Origin: JAGUXG01 sp043798435
GTDB lineage: Bacteria > UBA9089 > UBA9088 > JAGUXG01
Direction of reading: 5' to 3'
DNA length: 5,788 nt
NCBI GenBank assembly: GCA_043798435.1
Contig: JAZDOR010000004.1
Span: 1-5,788 of the forward strand
Positions within the stretch are counted from its first letter, which is position 1, and each line of letters begins with the position of its first letter. The notes under the pieces were generated by a model. The model saw only the letters and a list, made by a program, of their open reading frames with translations, was not told the origin of the DNA and did not search any database. The translations under genes and the position numbers were made by a program. Below are positions 1 through 5,382 of the stretch, one piece after another.

Positions 1-169
1 AACAAGCACTACTATCATCAGCTATAGCCGAGTATGCCCCAGCCATTCCATTTGCCCTTGCACCTGCACCGAGCTTCAGAAAAGCGGCTGATTTTTCTCC
101 TGCATTATTGCAATATGCGACCTGCCCCAAAACCATTCCCAAAACCAATACTACCAATACCTTCTTCAT
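1..169 (-). CDS. PorV/PorQ (UPF0164)-family outer-membrane beta-barrel protein, N-terminal 56 codons only
   Basis: The gene starts at the ATG at 169-167 and runs off the left edge of the window. A perfect AGGAGG lies at 180-175, 5 nt before the start, which fixes it. Translation opens with a signal peptide: two lysines, then a hydrophobic core (VLVVLVLGMVLG), with likely cleavage near residue 20 after AYC or a few residues later. No good lipobox is seen. The mature N-terminus reads FLKLGAGARANGMAGAYSAI followed by ADDSSA. This is the typical opening of PorV/PorQ and UPF0164 proteins, where a glycine-rich strand precedes an 'A-DD-SA' turn. In Bacteroidota, PorV is an outer-membrane barrel that shuttles T9SS cargo to the attachment complex; related proteins occur in phyla without a proven T9SS. 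It follows the gene for a protein with a T9SS-like sorting tail, separated by 123 nt containing an inverted repeat. Family assignment is fairly secure. A specific PorV role is inference because most of the barrel is outside the window. Confidence 0.8.
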   Translation of the reverse strand, partial: MKKVLVVLVLGMVLGQVAYCNNAGEKSAAFLKLGAGARANGMAGAYSAIADDSSAC

Positions 170-203
170 CTTCTCCTCCTAATTTTTATTAAAAATAAAT
201 CTT

Positions 204-283
204 GCCACAGAGAGCACAGAGGTCACAGAGCTATTCTGTTAAATATTTATCTCTTCCTCTGTGTTCTCTGTGTACTCTGTGGC
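204..283. repeat. Imperfect inverted repeat built from CACAGAG 9-mers
   Basis: Two 27-nt arms (204-230 and 257-283) are reverse complements at 23 of 27 positions and flank a 26-nt AT-rich loop. Each arm consists of three CACAGAG cores at a 9-bp period (or CTCTGTG on the other arm), so the element is both an inverted and a short tandem repeat. It starts 10 nt after the stop codon of the large surface-protein gene and ends 35 nt before the PorV-like start codon. In the minus-strand RNA it would form a long hairpin. There is no run of U directly after the stem, so it is a poor intrinsic terminator; a mobile REP-like repeat or an mRNA 3'-end stabiliser fits better. Similar CACAGAG palindromes are, from general knowledge, common between genes in environmental bacterial genomes. 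Confidence 0.85.
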
Positions 284-292
284 TAATTATTC

Positions 293-3200
293 CTATTTCA
301 CAATTCCAATCTTACCCACAGACTTTCCCCCTCCTCCGCCTGTAACGGTGTAGATATAAACGCCTGAGGCTATCTTCTTGTCAGAAATCTTCCAACCTTG
401 AGGGTTAGCTGTCACTTTTATCTCATCTACAAGCTCACCAGCTATGGTATAGACCTTGATAGTAGCTTCAGAGGTTACATCCTTAAACCAGATATAATCT
501 CCACCAAACTTAGCATCACCCTTCTTGTATGGATTAGGATAGACATAGACGCTGCTATTGTTTCCTGCAAACCTTATTATCCTTGAGACAACCTCATTTG
601 TAGAAAGACCTGGCTCAAAATCAAAGTAAATGGTTGCCTTGTTTTTTATCTCTGTGCCGTGTCCCAATCCCTGTTTTGGATAGATAGTAAATGAGACAGC
701 CCTTGTATTTTCTGAGCCTGGGGCAAGGGAAACATTGTCTATCCAGGTAATCTTCCTTGTGGAGGTGTCATATGTGCCTCCATCGCCGATAATCAAACTT
801 CCCTCATCTAAGTTACTATCCAAAATATCCTCCACCTTTATAAAAGTTGTAGGAACTGAGCCAACATTCTCATAATGGATGGTATAGAAGAGCATCCCTG
901 TCCCTTGAATATCCCCTTGTGGATAGACAGATTTATCATTCGGGTCAATGGCTGCTCCGACTATCACAGACTGGGTGAAGGAGTTATTTCTATAATCTAT
1001 CTCTGGTGTATCTGTCTGGATACTCACCCTATTTATCAGCTCTGCCCCATTTGCCGTATCTGCTGGAATATTGACGGTTATCTTGCAATGTCCACAACTA
1101 TATGAGGAAACAGTGCCTATCTGCCAGGTTACAGTGCGGTTTGTTGCGTTATAGATTCCGCCATCTGAGGAGATATAGATTACCCCTTGAGGTAGTGTAT
1201 CAATTATAGTTGTATTTGTGGAAGGTCTGAGCCCATAATTGGAATAGTAGATATAGTAGTAGAGATCGAAGCCCCTCTTTACCCATGGTGTCTGGCCTCT
1301 GGCAGACTTACTTACACCAATATCTGCTCCAGTCTGGCTAACCACACCAGCCCTATGGTTATAAGAGTTATTGGTGTAGGTCGTCTCTGTAGAGGCAGTC
1401 GTTATCCTGACTGTATTTACCAATTGTGTGCCCTCTATAACTGTGCCTGGGATAAAGACGCTCAGGCTCAGAGTTCCTATGCTATTCTTGGTCAAGGTGC
1501 CTATATTCCAGGTTACAGTATGACTTGCTGGGTTATAGCTTCCAGAGGGAGAGCTTGATAGATAGCTTGCAGATAATGGTAGGCTGTCAATCACTGTCAC
1601 ACTTCCTGCATCATCTCCTCCCCTGTTTATGGCAAATATCTTATAGGTCAGGGTAGTGCTTGCCTCAATATTGTGAGGGGCTGTCTTTATCACCTCTACA
1701 TCAACCTGCGGGTCCTTCACAGATAGGTAGACTAAGACAACCCTTGGACTGCTTCCTTCAGCCGCTCCTGCTGATTCTATGGTTACCCTTGCCTGATATA
1801 AGCCTGCACTCAGATTTTGGGCATTGGCTAAAACTGTCAGGGTAGCTGGAGTATTGCCTGAACCTGGGCTGACAGAGAGCCAGGGCTGGTTAGAGGAAGC
1901 TGTTACTGATAACTGACCTACACCACCTATAGCCTTTACCTCAAGGGTCTGAGAGCCGGGATTCTGACCTACTTTAGTGCTAAGACTAAGGCTCTGGGGG
2001 CTAACAAAGAGAAGAGGTTTTTCCTGAGGCACACTCTGATTGATGTAGATATCAAGGTTCTGGTTGTAGGCAATGATATTTTGGGATGACCAGTCTATAC
2101 CGCCCATTTCTTCGTCTAATTGAGAGAAGGTGTCTTGTGCGTTTGTCCTGGTCAATCCTGAGCCAGCAATACTGATGTAATATGAATTAAGTCCATCAGT
2201 AAAGCCAAGTTTCGTTGAATCAGGCGACCAACAAAGCTGACTTATCCATTTATCCGTGGTATAAACCACTTGTGGCTGTCCACCATTAGCCCCAATAAGC
2301 ATAATGGTAGAGGTAGCCTCTTCATTACCCTCATAAATATAAGCAATCCAGTTTCCATCAGGAGACCAGACAGGGCTATCAAACAAGCCTTGAGTTGAGG
2401 AGGCAAGGGCTGTTGGTGATCCACCTATAAATGGGAGCTTGTAGACATACCTTTCATTACTTACCCGACTACTATAGCTATAGGCAATCCAGTCTCCATC
2501 TGTAGAGGATGTTAATCCCTGAAAACTGCCTTGAGTTGAGGAGGCAAGGGCTGTGAGTGTTCCACCATCAGAGGATACCTTGTAAATACCACGGTTATTT
2601 TGCCAATCATCATAGCTATAAGCAATCCAATCATTCTTTGGCCAAATAAGGTCAGAGATCCAGCCTGTGGTCACAGTCACCACTGGTATTGGTGTTCCAC
2701 CATTAGAGGAGAGCTTGTAGATACCATTCTCATTCTTATATCCAATCCAATCCCCATCACTTGACCAGACAAACTCCTCCCACCAGTCTGTGGTTAAAGT
2801 GCCAATCTCTTTTTTGTTCCCTCCATTCTTATCCATAACCCAGATGCCTATTCCCCAGAGAATACCGCTGGCATCCTTATTTGGGAGGCTTGTATATGCC
2901 ATTTTGCTTCCATCAGGAGACCATTTTGGCTCCATATTTATCCCTACACTACAAGGGTTATCAGTCAGGTTGATAGGATTGCCACCAGTAGTTGAAATAA
3001 CATAGATGTCTTTCCAGTTAGTGTAGGCTACCTTGCTTGAGCCTGAGAGGAAGAAAAACCATTCTGGAGAGGTTAGGGTTAGCCTGTTCTTTGCTGTTCC
3101 ATCTGGTTTTGCTGACCAAAGCCCAGCTTCTTCTGTCTCATAGAGTATCCACTGACTGTTCGCTGACCAGAGAAAGTCAAGCCAGTCTGAGGTAGCAATC

Positions 3201-4231
3201 TCTATCTGTGTGCTATCCTGGACATTTATCGTGCAAAGGCTATGCGCATTATTCTCATAATAGCTATAAGCAATCCAGGCTCCATCTGGTGAGTATGTTG
3301 GGTTGGAAAACGAGCCTTGAGTTGAGGTAGCAAGGGCTATGGGTGTGCCACCAGCAGAGGCTACCTTGTAAATACCACCTGGATAACCACCATAACTATA
3401 AGCAATCCAGGTTCCATCTGGTGAGTATGTTGGGTTGGAAAACGAGCCTTGAGTTGAGGTAACAAGGGCTATGGGTGTTCCACCAGTAGGGGCTACTTTG
3501 TAAATACCACATGGATAATCATTTAATTCATTCGTGTCCATACAGCTATAAGCAATCCAGTCAGAATCTGGCGACCAAGTCCAATCCCAGACATTTTCCT
3601 CCAGTTCATTCTTTATGCTTCCATCTACCTTAGCTACCCACGAGCTTTCATCGCTTTCATAAATGAGCCATTCGCTGTTTGGTGACCAACAGTCATCCAC
3701 AAGCCACATATCATTTGAGGAAGAGGCAATTTCTGTCTTGCCTGTGCCATCAGCATTCATTACATAGACATAGGATTGGTTGGATGAATCCCATGTGATA
3801 TAAGCTATCTTATTGCCTGAGGAAGAGACCTTAGCCTCATATTCTAAACAGCTATCATTTGTCAGCCTGGTCTTGCTAGTTCCGTCTTGATTCATCTTAT
3901 ATAGGTCAAATTGGCCATCCCTATCAGAGAGAAAAAGGATACCATTACTGGCAAGCCCATCAAAGGCTAAATTAAGCTGATGCTCAGTAATCTTTGTTCC
4001 AGTCTGTGCCTGGATAAAGGCATTTCTTCCTGGACCCGCTCGTCTTTTAGCCTTTTTGGTTCGCTCCTCATACTGCCTGGCAAGGCTATCAGTCCCGAAG
4101 TTTCTCTCTCTGTTTCTCTCCCTGACAAAAAGACCCTGCCTTAAATCAGATGATCGCTCTTTTCCTTTCAAACCCCAAACATCCCCTGCACATATTCCCA
4201 TCACCACTGCCAAAACCAAACACTTTTTCAT
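293..4231 (-). CDS. Secreted multidomain surface protein: TolB-like propellers, BACON-like, DUF11-type repeats, T9SS-like sorting tail
   Basis: The 1312-residue protein starts at the ATG at 4231-4229, with AGGAGG at 4243-4238 and 6-nt spacing. Residues 1-20 form a signal peptide (KK, hydrophobic core, likely cleavage near DVWG). A strongly charged linker follows (about 22-70, with a tandem RERN). Residues 90-735 hold about 15 PD40/TolB-like repeats of the form WSPDG-WIAY (for example near 181, 218, 268, 312, 436, 488, 621 and 667), enough for two beta-propellers. Residues 740-840 resemble a BACON domain (SPQSLSLS at the start, then QPWLSVSPGSG). Residues 843-965 and 968-1092 are DUF11-type repeats; 1093-1220 is the related DPNDK type (DPNDK at 1096, IYFDFEPGLSTN near 1201). 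Residues 1226-1312 resemble a T9SS type A sorting or FlgD-like domain (VYPNPYKKG, TIKVYTIAGELV, ASGVYIYTV, GKIGIVK). It is probably exported and anchored at the cell surface; no enzymatic motif is seen. The ligand is unknown. Adhesion, glycan binding or a scaffold are all possible. Confidence 0.9.
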   Translation of the reverse strand: MKKCLVLAVVMGICAGDVWGLKGKERSSDLRQGLFVRERNRERNFGTDSLARQYEERTKKAKRRAGPGRNAFIQAQTGTKITEHQLNLAFDGLASNGILFLSDRDGQFDLYKMNQDGTSKTRLTNDSCLEYEAKVSSSGNKIAYITWDSSNQSYVYVMNADGTGKTEIASSSNDMWLVDDCWSPNSEWLIYESDESSWVAKVDGSIKNELEENVWDWTWSPDSDWIAYSCMDTNELNDYPCGIYKVAPTGGTPIALVTSTQGSFSNPTYSPDGTWIAYSYGGYPGGIYKVASAGGTPIALATSTQGSFSNPTYSPDGAWIAYSYYENNAHSLCTINVQDSTQIEIATSDWLDFLWSANSQWILYETEEAGLWSAKPDGTAKNRLTLTSPEWFFFLSGSSKVAYTNWKDIYVISTTGGNPINLTDNPCSVGINMEPKWSPDGSKMAYTSLPNKDASGILWGIGIWVMDKNGGNKKEIGTLTTDWWEEFVWSSDGDWIGYKNENGIYKLSSNGGTPIPVVTVTTGWISDLIWPKNDWIAYSYDDWQNNRGIYKVSSDGGTLTALASSTQGSFQGLTSSTDGDWIAYSYSSRVSNERYVYKLPFIGGSPTALASSTQGLFDSPVWSPDGNWIAYIYEGNEEATSTIMLIGANGGQPQVVYTTDKWISQLCWSPDSTKLGFTDGLNSYYISIAGSGLTRTNAQDTFSQLDEEMGGIDWSSQNIIAYNQNLDIYINQSVPQEKPLLFVSPQSLSLSTKVGQNPGSQTLEVKAIGGVGQLSVTASSNQPWLSVSPGSGNTPATLTVLANAQNLSAGLYQARVTIESAGAAEGSSPRVVLVYLSVKDPQVDVEVIKTAPHNIEASTTLTYKIFAINRGGDDAGSVTVIDSLPLSASYLSSSPSGSYNPASHTVTWNIGTLTKNSIGTLSLSVFIPGTVIEGTQLVNTVRITTASTETTYTNNSYNHRAGVVSQTGADIGVSKSARGQTPWVKRGFDLYYYIYYSNYGLRPSTNTTIIDTLPQGVIYISSDGGIYNATNRTVTWQIGTVSSYSCGHCKITVNIPADTANGAELINRVSIQTDTPEIDYRNNSFTQSVIVGAAIDPNDKSVYPQGDIQGTGMLFYTIHYENVGSVPTTFIKVEDILDSNLDEGSLIIGDGGTYDTSTRKITWIDNVSLAPGSENTRAVSFTIYPKQGLGHGTEIKNKATIYFDFEPGLSTNEVVSRIIRFAGNNSSVYVYPNPYKKGDAKFGGDYIWFKDVTSEATIKVYTIAGELVDEIKVTANPQGWKISDKKIASGVYIYTVTGGGGGKSVGKIGIVK
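3264..3527 (-). repeat. 132-bp tandem duplication of one propeller blade inside the surface-protein gene
   Basis: Two adjacent units, 3264-3395 and 3396-3527, repeat with an offset of exactly 132 bp (44 codons). Over about 116 bp from the left edge of each unit I count roughly seven mismatches, so identity is near 94%; the right ends diverge. Each unit encodes one TolB-like blade containing IYKV, GGTPIAL, TSTQGSFSNPTYSPDG and WIAYSY (residues about 243-330). The other blades are much more diverged, so this duplication is recent, or has been homogenised by gene conversion. A shorter version of the same block (GCCTTGAGTTGAGG then GGCAAGGGCTG on the plus strand) recurs at 2387-2412 and 2528-2553, spaced 141 bp (47 codons). 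Confidence 0.9.
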
Positions 4232-4260
4232 TTCAAACCTCCTATCTTAATTTATCCAAT

Positions 4261-4303
4261 AAAAAAGCACCCCCATCGCACAAATTATGCGACAAAGATG
4301 CCT
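4261..4303 (-). terminator. Terminator-like hairpin in the leader of the surface-protein gene
   Basis: On the minus strand, AGGCATC (4303-4297), TTT (4296-4294) and GTCGCA (4293-4288) can pair with TGCGAT (4280-4275), GGG (4274-4272) and GGTGCTT (4271-4265). If G-U wobbles are allowed this gives a continuous 16-bp stem with a 7-nt loop (4287-4281). The inner TCGCA/TGCGA helix is all Watson-Crick. Six Ts (4266-4261) close and follow the stem, as in an intrinsic terminator. It lies between the predicted promoter and the gene start, and its T-run ends 29 nt before the ATG. It could therefore be an attenuator, the end of a short independent RNA, or a terminator for transcription coming from pgk and the nuclease-like gene. 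Stability is lowered by the central U-G pairs. Confidence 0.55.
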
Positions 4304-4377
4304 TTCTTTCCTTTCAATTCACGATTCGCAATTAACGATTCACGATTACTCTCTCTCTCTCTCTCTGATAGCCTCAT
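4285..4377 (-). CDS. Possible 30-codon leader ORF (uORF) overlapping the terminator-like hairpin
   Basis: An ATG at 4377-4375 is preceded by AAGGAG (4390-4385) at 7-nt spacing, a good Shine-Dalgarno arrangement. The predicted transcription start lies only about 24 nt upstream of it. The frame reads MRLSEREREs, continues through the AG tract and the heptamer repeats (SNRES, then IANREL), and ends GKKGIFVA with a TAA at 4287-4285. That stop falls inside the apical loop of the hairpin at 4261-4303, so a ribosome finishing the leader would occupy the hairpin's 5' arm. The peptide is hydrophilic and repeat-derived and resembles nothing I know, so the act of translation rather than the peptide may matter. 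No codon-usage support is possible at this length. The ORF could be chance; the well-placed Shine-Dalgarno site and stop position are the reasons to list it. Confidence 0.35.
   Translation of the reverse strand: MRLSERERESNRESLIANRELKGKKGIFVA
4314..4348. repeat. Five degenerate 7-bp tandem units (ACGATTC family)
   Basis: Read on the plus strand, the stretch divides into TCAATTC, ACGATTC, GCAATTA, ACGATTC and ACGATTA, a clean 7-bp period with two basic variants. It directly adjoins the CT dinucleotide tract. Heptameric repeats of this sort, built from CGATTC and CAATTA words, are seen in intergenic DNA of some environmental bacteria. Here the repeat lies in the predicted 5' leader of the surface-protein gene and would be translated if the leader ORF is real. 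Confidence 0.75.
4349..4366. repeat. Dinucleotide microsatellite, (CT)9 on plus, (AG)9 on the transcribed strand
   Basis: Nine uninterrupted CT units occupy 4349-4366. On the transcribed strand this is an AG tract located about 35 nt downstream of the predicted transcription start and inside the possible leader ORF. Nine dinucleotide units is long for bacterial DNA and long enough to slip during replication. Changing the tract by one unit would shift the leader ORF frame and stop it early. Confidence 0.9.
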
Positions 4378-4407
4378 CTTTTATCTCCTTTCTCCTTGAG
4401 AATCAAT

Positions 4408-4437
4408 AATATAAACATCTCCTTAAAAATATGTCAA
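4408..4437 (-). promoter_or_regulatory. Sigma70-type promoter for the surface-protein gene leader
   Basis: On the minus strand a perfect -35 box TTGACA (4437-4432) is followed after 18 bp by TATATT (4413-4408), which matches five of six consensus -10 positions. Transcription would start near 4401, giving a leader of about 170 nt before the ATG at 4231. The surrounding DNA is AT-rich and lies beyond the stop codon of the upstream gene. This is the best promoter match I saw in the intergenic regions. The exact start site is not shown by the sequence. Confidence 0.6.
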
Positions 4438-4506
4438 ACTTTTTTTGCAAATCAATTTCATTGGGTATACCTAAAAGCCTTTCCTTCTTAAATCCTCTAT
4501 CCCCTC

Positions 4507-5307
4507 CTACCACTCAAAGCTCTGAATTACGATTACTCCCTTTTGCTCTGCCTCTTTCATAAACCCCTTTGTGGCATAATGGGTAACCAATATCTTCACT
4601 ATCTCTTCCTTGTATTCTTCTTTTACTGCCAAAACCTTTTCTTCTAATTCCTCAAATACATCTGGTTTTTTGCGTCTTTCATCACATCTTAACTTTGCCT
4701 CTCCTACTATGACCACATCCTTACCATTTCTTTTTGCTCTGCCTAATATGTTTATCTCTTGACCACCTATTTCAGTTCGAATCATCTTATCAGTTAGTTC
4801 TATTCCATAATCGTTTTTTAACGCTATAGGTAACATACGATAGACTTCATTTTCAAAGGCATAGCTTACGCTCCGAGATAATCCTCCAAGCTCTCCTCTG
4901 GTGAGATCAAGTTTATTTGATAAGCCACCAAGTTCTTCCCTTGTCAAACTAAGGTCTTCTCTTGTGAGGTCAACTTTATTTGATAAACCACCAAGCTCTT
5001 CTCTTGTCAAGCCAAGCTCACCCCTCGTGAGGTCAATTTTATTTTCCGTCTGACTAATCTTTTGACTAAGTTCCTCTCTTGTCTGTTGTAATCCTTCAGT
5101 AAGTTTTTGTATCTCTATCTCTGTCCTTTTTTGTGCCTGTGCAAGTTCCTCTACCCTTATCTCTGTTCTTTTCTGTACTTTGGCTATCTCTTTAACAATA
5201 TCTTTAAGTTCAGTAAAATCCTCCTGTCTTACATGTTTTTCTCGTATCCGCTCATCTATCAATTCTTTAATCTCAAACCTAAGTGCTGGCGTTAAAGTTG
5301 TCTGCAT
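4507..5307 (-). CDS. Coiled-coil protein with C-terminal PD-(D/E)XK-nuclease-like domain
   Basis: The 266-residue protein starts at the ATG at 5307-5305; no other in-frame ATG is available before residue 158. The Shine-Dalgarno site is weak (an AGAGAG run). Residues 10-145 are highly charged and predicted coiled coil: two AQKRTE-type 14-mers (about 44-71), then a 21-residue repeat with a hydrophobic residue at exactly every seventh position from I91 to L140. Residues 146-266 look globular and resemble the restriction-endonuclease-like fold seen in DUF3782-type proteins: FENEVYRMLP (151-160), E179, GGQEINILGRAKRNGKD (181-197), then VVIVGEAKL with E203 and K205 as the E-x-K pair. The position before the second strand is N186 where nucleases usually have Asp. 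The family is common in thermophiles, archaea and candidate phyla, and its function is not known to me. No signal peptide is seen, so it is probably cytoplasmic. It follows pgk by 75 nt and may be cotranscribed; no functional link to glycolysis is evident. Confidence 0.8.
   Translation of the reverse strand: MQTTLTPALRFEIKELIDERIREKHVRQEDFTELKDIVKEIAKVQKRTEIRVEELAQAQKRTEIEIQKLTEGLQQTREELSQKISQTENKIDLTRGELGLTREELGGLSNKVDLTREDLSLTREELGGLSNKLDLTRGELGGLSRSVSYAFENEVYRMLPIALKNDYGIELTDKMIRTEIGGQEINILGRAKRNGKDVVIVGEAKLRCDERRKKPDVFEELEEKVLAVKEEYKEEIVKILVTHYATKGFMKEAEQKGVIVIQSFEW
4876..5043 (-). repeat. In-frame 63-bp (21-codon) tandem repeat in the coiled coil
   Basis: Units lie at 4981-5043, 4918-4980 and a shortened 42-bp unit at 4876-4917. 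Each encodes NK-[IVL]-DLTR followed by LTREELGGLS or a variant (residues 89-109, 110-130 and 131-144). The third lacks one heptad. Units one and two agree at roughly 80-85% of bases by eye. Because 21 residues are three heptads, gain or loss of units would lengthen or shorten the coiled coil without breaking its register. Confidence 0.9.
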
Positions 5308-5382
5308 AATTTTTCTCTCTTTAAGGATAACTTTATCTTCAAGCCCTGCCTTATATCAACCTTTTTATTGTCTAAATTACAC

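Noticed and set aside
182..196. Small AT hairpin (ATTTTT/AAAAAT) just before the PorV-like Shine-Dalgarno site
   Set aside because: Six A-T pairs with a 3-nt loop are weak and expected by chance in AT-rich DNA.
2242..2424. 60-codon minus-strand ORF inside the large gene
   Set aside because: It is an alternative frame of the propeller-coding region; the main frame is continuous and motif-supported.
4056..4335. Two plus-strand frames of 61-64 codons across the start region of the large gene
   Set aside because: They overlap the signal-peptide region and leader on the opposite strand, have low-complexity translations and no Shine-Dalgarno site or family motif.
4314..4366. CRISPR array
   Set aside because: The repeats are only 2 and 7 bp with no spacers, so they are simple tandem repeats.
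4261..4401. Known riboswitch or T-box in the leader
   Set aside because: I looked for recognisable conserved cores of common classes and saw none; the only clear structure is the terminator-like hairpin.
5332..5359. Possible promoter TTGATA-16-GATAAA upstream of the coiled-coil gene on the minus strand
   Set aside because: The -10 box matches only four of six positions and the spacing is short; cotranscription with pgk is at least as likely.
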